From Chrysaora quinquecirrha (lineage: Eukaryota; Cnidaria; Scyphozoa; Semaeostomeae; Pelagiidae): 64,000 nt of DNA. The notes under the pieces are model-generated. The model searched no databases, had not been told where the DNA came from, and saw only the letters and a list, made by a program, of their open reading frames with translations. The DNA lies in contig JACTAT010000059.1 of the NCBI GenBank assembly GCA_014526335.1, forward strand, positions 5,364,626-5,428,625, read 5' to 3'. Of this stretch, positions 48,601-60,000 are shown piece after piece (positions within the stretch are counted from its first letter, which is position 1; every line of letters starts with the position of its first letter). A program made the position numbers and the translations under genes.

Positions 48601-51600
48601 GACTAAAGAATCTTCAGCTACAGGTGTGGTAGACATTAATTAGATTAATTAGACTTCGACCTGTTGTTGCTCAATATTTTGTTATTTGCTTAACAAGCAA
48701 TTTTTGACAGATTATCCACTTTGTTAAGCATCGCTTGACAAGCAAAGTTTGTTAGCAGTTTTTTGAAAATGCAGAAAGAGTTTTCTGTTTGTCACAAGAA
48801 AATTTTTTATCTTTGCAAAAACGTCGCTTGTCAAGCAGTGTTTATAGCTATGTGGCCAAACGGCGTTGTTCACGTGTTTTTTAATGAACAAGAATCATGC
48901 TGATATCACTATGCATTTCGAAAAAGCACAACTCAGCATAACCAATGTCTTCATACGTGTTTATATCCGATGTTCAACATATTGTCTGTCCAATTCCATT
49001 ATTTTTCGAACCCTTGGCCTCAACTGGTCAATTGTTGGATCAATAATCCCTTGCAGTAACGTGCAGCACCAGTCAAAAATTTGCATCGAGTTTGTGCAAT
49101 ATTTTGTGTCAAGGAAATTTATCACAGCATACATTCATGAAATATTAAAACTCATCCTATATTACACACAAGATATGTAATATACAGTGAGTATTATGAC
49201 AAAATTTTATTGTCCTTGAAGCTACGGTTCCTCAGTTTCTCGGATTCCTTTTTTTGGAACACCCTTTTTCTTTATTTATGAATCTCTTTCCTTGCTCCTA
49301 GACCCCAAAAAGTGTGGAACCTACAGAGAGCAAAGGGGAAACTCCATTGAAAAGAACAGATCTTAGTGAAGGTAAAGAAATACCAGAAATTTTGTTCTTT
49401 GCAGGGCTTTACTCTTCTCTGCCTTGTTATAATTAATACACCTTTTCAACTAAGGGCCCCGTTTTCAAAAATTTTTTAAATTGTGTCACAGAAGCATTTC
49501 GAAATCAGATTCGAATTCAACACCATCGTTTTAGCGTTTGGGCCAATATTTACGCTTCTAGCCCTTACGGTGTTGATTTTATAGCGATTAAAAGTTAGAA
49601 AAGTTATAAAGGATTTGACCGTGAAAAATGACCAAGGGTGTAAAATTTCACCCCTAGCGATTTTTCACGGTCAAATTCTTTATAGATTTTCAAACTTTTC
49701 GTCGCTATAAAATCAACATCGTAAGGACCAGAAGCGTAAAAATTTGCGTCAGCACTAAAATGAAGGTGCTGAATCTGAATCTGGGGTCAAAATTTTCGTG
49801 CGAACAAATTTTCGTAAATTTTGAAAACGAGGCTCTTAGTTGAAAAGGTGTATACTATGCATCATTATATGGTGTTCGAAAACACTGATGTTTGGACTGG
49901 CCCTGGCACAATCTGATTTAGACTTATAACACTAGTTGCATGTTCCGCTCTTAATATCTTGACCAACGACCACAGCAATTCGCTACACTGAGACTCGTGT
50001 CCTAGCAATGTTCAAAAGCGGTCAGTTTTAAATTAAAACCGTCTTCCAAATTCGAATATTTTGATCGAAAGTTGCATTTGCCATTTTGTTCTGCTGCTCT
50101 AGACTGGCTATATGTTTTTCTCTCGTTTGATCTAACGCAAATCGTGAGAGGAAGAGTGGCAAAGTGAAATTTTTTTTAGAATTTCTAAATTTGCTCTTCA
50201 TTTTCTGAAAGAGCGTCAAAATAATGTATACATGTGCAAAATCAGTCAAATACATCAAACATTAACTGAGATATGGCCATTCGAAGAAATATATTTCAAT
50301 AGCAAATCACTGTATTTTTGCGCCCGGTTCTAAACTTTATGAACCAGAGCAAAAATACAGGGATTTCCTATTGAAATGTATTTCTTAGGATGGCTATATC
50401 TCAGCCAATATTTAATATTTTCGAATGATTTTCGACATTTTTTTGCATTATTTTTCATGCTCTTTCAGAAAATGAAGAGCAAATGGAGAAATGCTAAAAA
50501 TGTTTTTTCACTTTGTCTATTTCGATCGAGATCAAACTAGGTCGTGCTATCCTGGATGTAGGTTGTAACTGTAACGAAAATGAAAATTTATGTTTTATGA
50601 TCGCCAAGGTTGTGTAAGCTTTAAGTGCGACTTATTACGATTATTACGATCATATGGAAACCAGAGACTGCCAAGACTGTATACTTTTAATCATCATCAT
50701 TATCTAATCATCGAGTCGTCGGTCTATTTGCCCGAAACTTAATGACGCTTTCTCACTCTCCGGACATTCCTCTTCTCCACGGATGCTTTCAGGTTCCTGT
50801 ATGCAGCTCTACATCCTTTGTGCGACATGATCGTACCATGGTCCCCATGGTAAAATTCTATAACCTTGCAATGTAATAATATTGGCGAATAATTCTGCCT
50901 TTTATTACGCTATATACTTGCAGTACTAGCTGTAATGCAGCTGTAATGCATTGGATTTATGGAACGCTTTGACTCATTATATATAATTAAATATATTACT
51001 ATCTTTTTACCTCTTTCCTAGAACGAGTTCCGAAAAATCCGCGAAAAAAGACGAGAATCAGCGTAGTTAAAAATGAGACATCACAGGAACGCAAAAGATC
51101 TTCACCAATAGCTTTAAGGACAAGAAGAAAAATTGCACGACGGGATAGTCCTCATATGAGATGTGAACCGTATCCAAAAAATAAGCCGATGACAGATGAT
51201 TCAGAGAGCGAAAACGAGGTTTGTCTGCAATACTTTCTCGTTTACATGCAGTCATGAAACCCTTCTACTGTAGACCTATTACACGAGTCTCATGTTCCGC
51301 TCATAAAGTCCAGACCAACGACCACAGCAATTCGCTTCACTGAGGAAACAGCTGTATGTTGCTGTAGTTGTTAGTAGCTGTTTCCGAAAGAGTGGGAGGA
51401 AGTTAATATGTCTACTTCTACTGCGATTTAATAAAATCCACAACGACACCGCGACAATTTTTTTTGGATCGAATGTGTGGGATCACTTTCGAAAGCGTTC
51501 CAAAACGGGTATGGATAGCAGATCCAGATGGGATCGAATCCACCGAATCCACCGTATACATACCAGTCTGGGACATGTAAACGGGGTCTTAGTCTACTGC

Positions 51601-52732
51601 AATTTCAAGCAGTCATCAACAAAGTAACTATTTTCCTATCAAACTAAGTAGCTAAAAGTACAATCGACTATCTAGTCAGTGACAAACAATTATCATCTTT
51701 CGTTTGTTTTTTTCTTTAATGCTTAAGCTTCCTTGCTGCACCATTCATCCTTCTTTTATGGCTGACTTCTTTTCCAAAGGTTGCTCGAAATAAAGCCCCC
51801 GAAACAGCCAAGATTTCCAAGCCTCTCGCAAAAGAACAAAAAGATCAACCGAAAGTGGGCCTTTCTCCCTGCAAACAAAACATAAGACGAGACGCAAAAG
51901 AAGAGAAGAAATTGTCAAGACTTCGGAGTGGCATGACCACAGCCGGAAGATATGATTTTGAGAAAGATTTTGAAAAGGAAATCGAAAAAGAAGGTACGAA
52001 GATCATGCTTAATTCCAGAGCTGCAAAAGTTATCGGAACCAAGCAACTAGATTCCCAGAAAACCTTAAACTTTATTTCTTATAATAAAATGTGACACAGT
52101 TTTCAGACTTCCAAAAGAAATTTTCTAATGCAGTTTCAAAGCAGAAATCCTTTAGAATTCAGAGTTATTTGAATTTAAAAATAAATTTTGGCAGTTTTCA
52201 AGAAAGCCTGCCCCATGCTAATTATGAAGAGCAAAAATTATGTAGAACTGTGTTGGTTATTCAACTTCGTAAACTGACCTATTCTATCGTTGGTTGTTGC
52301 ATTCCGAAAGACTGTCATGATGTGCTACCAAATGCCGAATCTAGAGTTTTCGAAAATTGCGTTGCAGTTCTGCTTGTCAGAACAATGTTTCGCAACGTGG
52401 CCAAACTTTGAAACATTACTTGTGAAGCAAATCTCAAATGTTTGACCAACAATGCTTGATCATTTGGCCTGGGCTTTAGGTCTTACTGGGAGTTCTCCTC
52501 CTATCAAGAACATTTCTAACTCAATGTCCCTTCTTGTAACCCCTTTGTAATGACTCCATGAAAAGTAGTTTTGCTTCTTCCTACAGTAACTCAATAACAT
52601 TACGCACAAGCAAATGATATAACGAATCTTCCTTTTGTAGAGAAAAAGAAACCAGTTCGTCTTCGATCGCTGAAAGATTTGAAACAGAAAACAGAAAATG
52701 AAGAAGCAGAACCAGATTGCAACGTTCAATGA
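33694..52732 (+). CDS. CENPF: Centromere protein F (mitosin), full-length copy B
   Basis: CENPF is a giant coiled-coil protein of the nuclear matrix, nuclear envelope and outer kinetochore, made in G2/M. Exons: 33694-34198, 35014-35108, 35944-36261, 36707-36861, 37982-39086, 39708-47859, 48582-48623, 49302-49371, 51022-51218, 51780-51993, 52641-52732. Phases agree throughout. The total is about 3650 residues if the eight one-base gaps in exon 6 are allowed for; human CENPF is about 3100-3200. Evidence for identity: the N-terminal M-S-W-A-R-D-E-W-K block, giant coiled coil, basic C-terminal exons and a terminal C-N-V-Q, matching the farnesylated CaaX end of human CENPF (C-K-V-Q). Exon 1 differs from copy A at only two residues. 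After the stop only an AATACA variant (52790) is seen, not AATAAA. Confidence 0.9.
34414..34514. repeat. small foldback in intron 1, copy B
   Basis: Counterpart of the foldback in copy A. The 18 bp arms are unchanged, while the loop differs at a few bases. Confidence 0.75.
39708..47859 (+). CDS. CENPF: CENPF giant coiled-coil exon with eight apparent one-base gaps
   Basis: An 8.15 kb exon from acceptor CACCCAAG to donor GAG/GTGAGT. The frame steps back by one base eight times: near 42142-42148 (A run), 45282-45285 (A run), 45621, 45645, 46595-46598 (A run), 46790-46792 (T run), 46831-46834 (T run) and 47735-47738 (A run). Between these points there are no stop codons and the heptad pattern continues, and the last step leaves the correct phase for the next exon. 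The composition is Glu/Lys/Leu-rich throughout. As read, translation would end after L-S at 42161. Confidence 0.85.
43320..43560 (+). repeat. 14-residue (42 bp) coiled-coil repeat
   Basis: About five units of E-E-T-Q-K-L-K-E-E-K/M-E-R-L/S-E/Q, each two heptads, nearly identical at DNA level (GGAAGAAACGCAGAAATTAA). It is a recently expanded minisatellite inside the exon that keeps the coiled-coil register. Confidence 0.88.
48171..48494. mobile_element. MITE with CAACCTCWTCCCCAGG ends
   Basis: CAACCTCATCCCCAGG at the left mirrors CCTGGGGAAGAGGTTG at the right with one mismatch. It contains a TGACGTCA. It lies in the CENPF intron before the exon at 48582. Target duplication unclear. Confidence 0.75.
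48680..48870. repeat. fragment related to the 21784 MITE family
   Basis: Repeated GCTTGTCAAGCA / GCTTGACAAGCA palindromes and GTGGCCAAACGGCG near the end resemble the element at 21784-22051. Ends not defined. Confidence 0.4.
49439..49850. mobile_element. foldback MITE with CACCTTTTCAACTAAG ends, TA duplication
   Basis: The exact 16 bp end is mirrored at 49835-49850, with TA on both sides. The whole 412 bp is one imperfect palindrome: GTGTTGATTTTATAGCGA and TCGCTATAAAATCAACA face each other around a TTTCACGGTC centre. It is in a CENPF intron and non-coding. Confidence 0.85.
50127..50541. mobile_element. long imperfect palindrome, decayed foldback element
   Basis: Mirrored blocks from outside in: GTTTGATCT/AGATCAAAC, CAAAGTGAAA/TTTTCACTTTG, GCTCTTCATTTTCTGAAAGA and its reverse, then CTGAGATATGGCCAT/ATGGCTATATCTCAG and CTGTATTTTTGC/GCAAAAATACAG. 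Centre near 50336. Same intron as the element at 49439. Confidence 0.75.
51022..51218 (+). CDS. CENPF: CENPF basic C-terminal exon 1
   Basis: Encodes R-V-P-K-N-P-R-K-K-T-R and L-R-T-R-R-K-I-A-R-R-D-S-P, clusters of Lys/Arg suitable as nuclear localisation signals. Human CENPF has a basic, Pro/Ser-rich region at the same relative place. The first two bases complete a Glu codon. Confidence 0.82.
51780..51993 (+). CDS. CENPF: CENPF basic C-terminal exon 2
   Basis: Encodes 71 residues, including N-I-R-R-D-A-K-E-E-K-K and a short helix F-E-K-D-F-E-K-E-I-E-K-E. It leaves one base into the Glu codon finished by the last exon. Little sequence conservation is expected here, so assignment rests on phase and position. 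Confidence 0.8.
52641..52732 (+). CDS. CENPF: CENPF last exon with CaaX box C-N-V-Q
   Basis: Encodes K-K-K-P-V-R-L-R-S-L-K-D-L-K-Q-K and ends P-D-C-N-V-Q-stop. Cys four from the end, an aliphatic Val and a terminal Gln fit protein farnesyltransferase, and human CENPF ends C-K-V-Q. This is the strongest single sign that copy B is the real CENPF end. Confidence 0.88.
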
Positions 52733-53896
52733 ATGTACACTGAATCTTAAACTAAACAGAACGTCTTATTGAAATTCCAACTAAAAGACAATACATTTTC
52801 GAACTACCCACACTACACTAGCGTAAAATAGACTATTTTCTTCTGCAATTTATTAACTAATATATCTAATTTTAGTTGTTATGTTTTTAGTTCTTGCTAT
52901 CATTTACAGAGTTAGTTCTTAGGGGTATTAAGCGGGTAGAGCCCTTTGTTATCTGTTCGAAGACCTCAGACGGACAACCTCGTTTTCAATTTTTTCAAAC
53001 TTAGTAAAAACATGGCTAGGCCCGATGGTGTCAGACATTTTGCTAGAGGCATCAAACAGAATCACTGGTTTATTACCAAAAAGTTTGCAGTCAAAGATTT
53101 ATCTGCGTTTCAGTTGTATAATCGCCTGAGCTGCCCTGAACAACAACAGCAACAATTATACCGAGGTGAGAGTCTGGTGCAGCAATTCTAATTAGCCCTT
53201 TCATGCACCCAATCGTGCCCAAACCATCATGTTATCCTGATGTTTTTTCTGCATAAAAGTGATATTGTAACTTCAAGAGAGATTGGAAAGACACGAAATT
53301 CAAATATGATCAATTGATGTGTTTACAGTATCATTTAGATAGAATTACAACTTGTCAGTTTGTTGTTCAATTAACTTTTCTGGAACACTCGGAACCGAAA
53401 TTCTGAGAATGTTAAGAAACTTTCTCATGAAAATGCATGTATAGCTATGTAGGTAGTGATTGAACATGATGTTTTTCTCTCGTTTCATAAAACATGATTC
53501 TGGCTATAGGTTGAAACGAAGAACTTAAGTTGTCCCAGAGATCCTCAATCATCTGCTGCCCCAGGAGGTCCTTACTTACTTACTAAACATTGATCCAATC
53601 ATTAATCCGTAATTAGTCATTACTCAGTATCCTACTTCGACGAGGTTAAATTTAATGAATGTAGATAAAACGTTTTGATATTTTCTTTTTGTCGATTAAA
53701 TAACTTGATATTGTTTGATATAAGAAAAACTTGAATTTCTTTTGTCTTTCTTTCTTCTATATAGACTATATAGACTTGCCTTTTGGCGATTTTCCGTGGG
53801 TATATTTTTTCTCCATTCATTTCTATCTCAATATTATTTAGAGAGCTCAAGTTGATAGATATCTGGTAGGATATTATCACTAGAGTTGAAGAAAAA
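52733..53896. other. downstream spacer without recognised features
   Basis: Between the CENPF stop and the SINE pair. An open frame at 52946-53191 has a CAA run (Q-Q-Q-Q) but no recognised domain, splice context or conservation. I call no gene. Confidence 0.4.
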
Positions 53897-54040
53897 TTGA
53901 TGGGATTTGAACCCAGGACTGCATGATCAAAGAGCCAACGACGTTTCCACTGAGCTATAGATTCCCTCATGGCGATTTCATTGAGCTCTATAGCTCAGTG
54001 GAAACGTCGTTGGCTCTTTGATCAAATCCTGACACAAGAC
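53897..54040. repeat. head-to-head pair of SINE family 1 heads at the satellite edge
   Basis: Minus-strand head with box B GGGTTTGAATCCC-type sequence near 53906 and box A at 53953-53963; plus-strand head with box A TAGCTCAGTGG near 53991. A stretch of about 37 bp, from TGATCAAAGAGCCAACG to GAGCTATAG, is mirrored exactly, so the locus is a near-perfect hairpin with a loop of roughly 25-30 bp. Confidence 0.82.
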
Positions 54041-54059
54041 ATTCGACAACCCATAATTC

Positions 54060-57000
54060 TGGCAGATCTTTGGCCTTTAGCAAGGCTATTCGGCCTTATT
54101 TGATAGAAAAGCAAAAAGGCTGTTAAGGGGGTATCTCGTAGGATTTAGTACCTATTTTGGAAGAAAAGAAGGACATTTACCCCCTAGAAGCTCTTTAGGG
54201 GGTTTCTGGTGGGATATAATAACTATTTTTGAAGAAAAAAGGCAGTTTTCAAAGCCCCTGATTTTGGCCGATTTTCGGTAATTTAGCAAGGCTATACACT
54301 TGCTTTTTTGGCCATTTTTTGAGGGGAATTTTTTCCCCTAAATTGGACCAAAATCGATAGAAGAACACTTTATTTAACCCCTAGAAGCTATTTAGGGGGT
54401 TTCTGGTCGGATATAATAACTATTTTTGAAGAAAAAAGGCAGTTTTGAAAACCCCTGATTTTGGCCGATTTTCGGCCATTTAGCAAGGCTATAGACTTGC
54501 TTTTTGGTGATTTTTGAGGGAATTTTTCCCTAAATTGGACCCAATTCGATAGAAAAACACTTTATTTACCCCTAGAAGCTCTTTAGGGGTTTCTGGTGGG
54601 ATATAATAACTATTTTTGAAGAAAAAGGCAGTTTTCAAAACCCTGATTTTGGCCGATTTTCGGCCATTTAGCAAGGCTATAGACTTGCTTTTTGGTGATT
54701 TTTGAGGGAATTTTTCCCTAAATTGGACCCAATTCGATAGAAAAACACTTTATTTACCCCTAGAAGCTCTTTAGGGGTTTCTGGTGGGATATAATAACTA
54801 TTTTTGAAGAAAAAGGCAGTTTTCAGAACCCCTGATTTTGGCCGATTTTCGGCCATTTAGCAAGGCTATAGACTTGCTTTTTGGTGATTTTTGAGGGAAT
54901 TTTTCCCTAAATTGGACCCAATTCGATAGAAAAACACTTTATTTACCCCTAGAAGCTCTTTAGGGGTTTCTGGTGGGATATAATAACTATTTTTGAAGAA
55001 AAAGGCAGTTTTCAGAACCCCTGATTTTGGCCGATTTTCGGCCATTTAGCAAGGCTATAGACTTGCTTTTTGGTGATTTTTGAGGGAATTTTTCCCTAAA
55101 TTGGACCCAATTCGATAGAAAAACACTTTATTTACCCCTAGAAGCTCTTTAGGGGTTTCTGGTGGGATATAATAACTATTTTTGAAGAAAAAGGCAGTTT
55201 TCAGAACCCCTGATTTTGGCCGATTTTCGGCCATTTAGCAAGGCTATAGACTTGCTTTTTGGTGATTTTTTGAGGGAATTTTTCCCCTAAATTGGACCCA
55301 ATTCGATAGAAAAACACTTTATTTACCCCTAGAAGCTCTTTAGGGGGTTTCTGGTGGGATATAATAACTATTTTTGAAGAAAAAAGGCAGTTTTCAGAAC
55401 CCTGATTTTGGCCAATTTTCGGCCATTTAGCAAGGCTATAGACTTGCTTTTTGGTGATTTTTTGAGGGGAAATTTTTTTCCCTAAATTGGACCCAATTCG
55501 ATAGAAAAACACTTTATTTACCCTCTAGAAGCTCTTTAGGGGGTTTCTGGTGGGATATAATAACTATTTTTGAAGAAAAAAGGCAGTTTTCAAAACTCCT
55601 GATTTTGGCCGATTTTCGGCCATTTAGCAAGGCTATAGACTTGCTTTTTTGGCGATTTTTCGAGGGGAATTTTTTCCCCTAAATTGGACCCAATTCGATA
55701 GAAAAACACTTTATTTACCCCCTAGAAGCTCTTTAGGGGTTTCTGGTGGGATATAATAACTATTTTTGAAGACAAAAGGCAGTTTTGAAAACCCCTGATT
55801 TTGGCCGATTTTCGGCCATTTAGCAAGGCTATAGACTTGCTTTTTGGAGATTTTTAGAGGAAATTTTTTCCCCTAAATTGGACCCAATTCGATAGAAAAA
55901 CACTTTATTTACCCTCTAGAAGCTCTTTAGGGGGTTTCTGGTGGGTTATGATAACTATTTTTGAAGAAAAAAGGCAGTTTTCAAAGCCCCTGATTTTGGC
56001 CGATTTTCGGCCATTTAGCAAGGCTATAGACTTGCTTTTTGGTGATTTTTGAGGGAATTTTTCCCTAAATTGGACCCAATTCGATAGAAAACACTTTATT
56101 TACCCCTAGAAGCTCTTTAGGGGTTTCTGGTGGAATATAATAACTATTTTTGAAGAAAAAGGCAGTTTTCAGAACCCCTGATTTTGGCCGATTTTCGGCC
56201 ATTTAGCAAGGCTATAGACTTGCTTTTTGGTGATTTTTGAGGGAAATTTTTCCCTAAATTGGACCCAATTCGATAGAAAAACACTTTATTTACCCCTAGA
56301 AGCTCTTTAGGGGTTTCTGGTGGGATATAATAACTATTTTTGAAGAAAAAGGCAGTTTTCAGAACCCCTGATTTTGGCCGATTTTCGGCCATTTAGCAAG
56401 GCTATAGACTTGCTTTTTGGTGATTTTTGAGGGAATTTTTTCCCTAAATTGGACCCAATTCGATAGAAAAACACTTTATTTACCCCTAGAAGCTCTTTAG
56501 GGGTTTCTGGTGGGATATAATAACTATTTTTGAAGAAAAAGGCAGTTTTCAGAACCCTGATTTTGGCCGATTTTCGGCCATTTAGCAAGGCTATAGACTT
56601 GCTTTTTGGTGATTTTTGAGGGAATTTTTCCCTAAATTGGACCCAATTCGATAGCAAAACACTTTATTTACCCCATAGAAGCTATTAGAGGGGTTTCTGG
56701 TGGATTATGATAACTATTTCTGAAGAAAAAAGGCAGTTTGAAAACCCCTGATTTTGGCCGATTTTCGGCCATTTAGCAAGGCTATACACTTGCCTTTTTG
56801 GCCATTTTTTGAGGGGATTTTTTTCCCTTAAATTGGACCTAATTTGATAGAAAAACACTTTATTTACCCCCTAGAAGCTCTTTAGGGGGCTTCTGGTGGG
56901 ATATAATAACTATTTTTGAAGAAAAAAAGGCAGTTTTCAAAACCCCTGATTTTGGCCGCTTTTCGGCCATTTAGCAAGGCTATAGACTTGCTTTTTGGTG

Positions 57001-60000
57001 ATTTTTGAGGGAATTTTTCCCTAAATTGGACCCAATTCGATAGAAAAACACTTTATTTACCCCTAGAAAGCTCTTTAGGGGTTTCTGGTGGGATATAATA
57101 ACTATTTTTGAAGAAAAAGGCAGTTTTCAGAACCCCTGATTTTGGCCGATTTTCGGCCATTTAGCAAGGCTATAGACTTGCTTTTTGGTGATTTTTTGAG
57201 GGAAATTTTTCCCCTAAATTGGACCCAATTCGATAGAAAAACACTTTATTTACCCCCTAGAAGCTCTTTAGGGGGTTTCTGGTGGGATATAATAACTATT
57301 TTGAAGAAAAAAGGCAGTTTTCAGAACCCCAGATTTTGGCCGATTTTCGGCCTTTTAGCAAGGCTATAGACTTGCTTTTTTGGTGATTTTTTGAGGGGAA
57401 TTTTTCCCCTAAATTGGAACCTAATCAATAGGAAAACACTTCATTTACCCCCTAGAAGCTCTTTAGGGGGTTTCTGGTGGGATATAATAACTATTTTTGA
57501 AGAAAAAGGCAGTTTTCAAAACCCTGATTTTGGCCGATTTTCGGCCATTTAGCAAGGCTATTTTTGGCGATTTTTCGAGGGGAATTTTTTCCCCTAAATT
57601 GGACCCAATTCGATGGAAAAACACTTTATTTACCCCTAGAAGCTCTTTAGGGGGTTTCTGGTGGGATATAATAACTATTTTTGAAGAAAAAGGCAGTTTT
57701 CAGAACCCCTGATTTTGGCCGATTTTCGGCCATTTAGCAAGGCTATAGACTTGCTTTTTGGTGATTTTTGAGGAAATTTTTCCCTAAATTGGACCCAATT
57801 CGATAGAAAAACACTTTATTTACCCCTAGAAGCTCTTTAGGGGGTTTCTGGTGGGATATAATAACTATTTTTGAAGAAAAAAGGCAGTTTTCAGAACCCT
57901 GATTTTGGCCGATTTTCGGCCATTTAGCAAGGCTATAGACTTGCTTTTTGGTGATTTTTGAGGAAATTTTTCCCTAAATTGGACCCAATTCGATAGAAAA
58001 ACACTTTATTTACCCCTCTAGAAGCTCTTTAGGGGTTTCTGGTGGGATATAATAACTATTTTTGAAGAAAAAGGCAGTTTTCAGAACCCCTGATTTTGGC
58101 CGATTTTCGGCCATTTAGCAAGGCTATAGACTTGCTTTTTGGTGATTTTTGAGGGAATTTTTCCCTAAATTGGACCCAATTCGATAGAAAAACACTTTAT
58201 TTACCCCTAGAAGCTCTTTAGGGGTTTCTGGTGGATATAATAACTATTTTTGAAGAAAAAAGGCAGTTTTCAGAACCCTGATTTTGGCCGATTTTCGGCC
58301 ATTTAGCAAGGCTATAGACTTGCTTTTTGGTGATTTTTGAGGGAATTTTTCCCTAAATTGGACCCAATTCGATAGAAAAACACTTTATTTACCCCTAGAA
58401 GCTCTTTAGGGGTTTCTGGTGGGATATAATAACTATTTTTGAAGAAAAAGGCAGTTTTCAGAACCCCTGATTTTGGCCGATTTTCGGCCATTTAGCAAGG
58501 CTATAGACTTGCTTTTTGGTGATTTTTGAGGGAATTTTTCCCCTAAATTGGACCCAATTCGATAGAAAACACTTTATTTACCCCTAGAAGCTCTTTAGGG
58601 GTTTCTGGTGGGATATAATAACTATTTTTGAAGAAAAAGGCAGTTTTCAATACCCTGATTTTGGCCGATTTTCGGCCATTTAGCAAGGCTATAGACTTGC
58701 TTTTTGGTGATTTTTGAGGGAATTTTTCCCTAAATTGGACCCAATTCGATAGAAAAACACTTTATTTACCCCTAGAAGCTCTTTAGGGGTTTCTGGTGGA
58801 TATAATAACTATTTTTGAAGAAAAAGGCAGTTTTCAGAACCCCTGATTTTGGCCGATTTTCGGCCATTTAGCAAGGCTATAGACTTGCTTTTTGGTGATT
58901 TTTGAGGGAATTTTTCCCTAAATTGGACCCAATTCGATAGAAAAACACTTTATTTACCCCTAGAAGCTCTTTAGGGGTTTCTGGTGGATATAATAACTAT
59001 TTTTGAAGAAAAAAGGCAGTTTTCAGAACCCTGATTTTGGCCGATTTTCGGCCATTTAGCAAGGCTATAGACTTGCTTTTTGGTGATTTTTGAGGGAATT
59101 TTTCCCTAAATTGGACCCAATTCGATAGAAAAACACTTTATTTACCCCTAGAAAGCTCTTTAGGGGTTTCTGGTGGGATATAATAACTATTTTTGAAGAA
59201 AAAGGCAGTTTTCAGAACCCTGATTTTGGCCGATTTTCGGCCATTTAGCAAGGCTATAGACTTGCTTTTTGGTGATTTTTGAGGAAATTTTTCCCTAAAT
59301 TGGACCCAATTCGATAGAAAAACACTTTATTTACCCCTAGAAGCTCTTTAGGGGTTTCTGGTGGGATATGATAACTATTTTGAAGAAAAAGGCAGTTTTC
59401 AAAACCCCTGATTTTGGCCGATTTTCGACCATTTAGCAAGGCTATAGACTTGCTTTTTTGGCGATTTTTTGAGGGAATTTTTTCCCCTATATTGGACCCA
59501 ATTCGATAGAAAAGCACTTTATTTACCCTCTAGAAGCTCTTTAGGGGGTTTCTGGTGGGTTATGATAACTATTTTTGAAGAAAAAGGCAGTTTTCAAAGC
59601 CCCTGATTTTGGCCGATTTTCGGCCATTTAGCAAGGCTATAGACTTGTTTTTTGCCGATTTTTCGAGGGGAGTTTTTTCCCCTAAATTGGACCCAATTCG
59701 ATAGCAAAACACTTTATTTACCCCATAGAAGCTATTAGAGGGGTTTCTGGTGGATTATGATAACTATTTCTGAAGAAAAAAGGCAGTTTTCAAAACCCCT
59801 GATTTTGGCCGATTTTCGGCCATTTAGCAAGGCTATAGACTTGCATTTTTGGCGATTTTTTGAGGGGAATTTTTTTCCCTAAATTGGACCCAATTCGATA
59901 GAAAAACACTTTATTTACCCTCTAGAAGCTCTTTAGGGGTTTCTGGTGGGATATAATAACTATTTTGAAGAAAAAGGCAGTTTTCAGAACCCTGATTTTG

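Noticed and set aside
52946..53191. 81-codon frame with a glutamine run
   Set aside because: No recognised domain, no splice context, and no homologous copy in the window.
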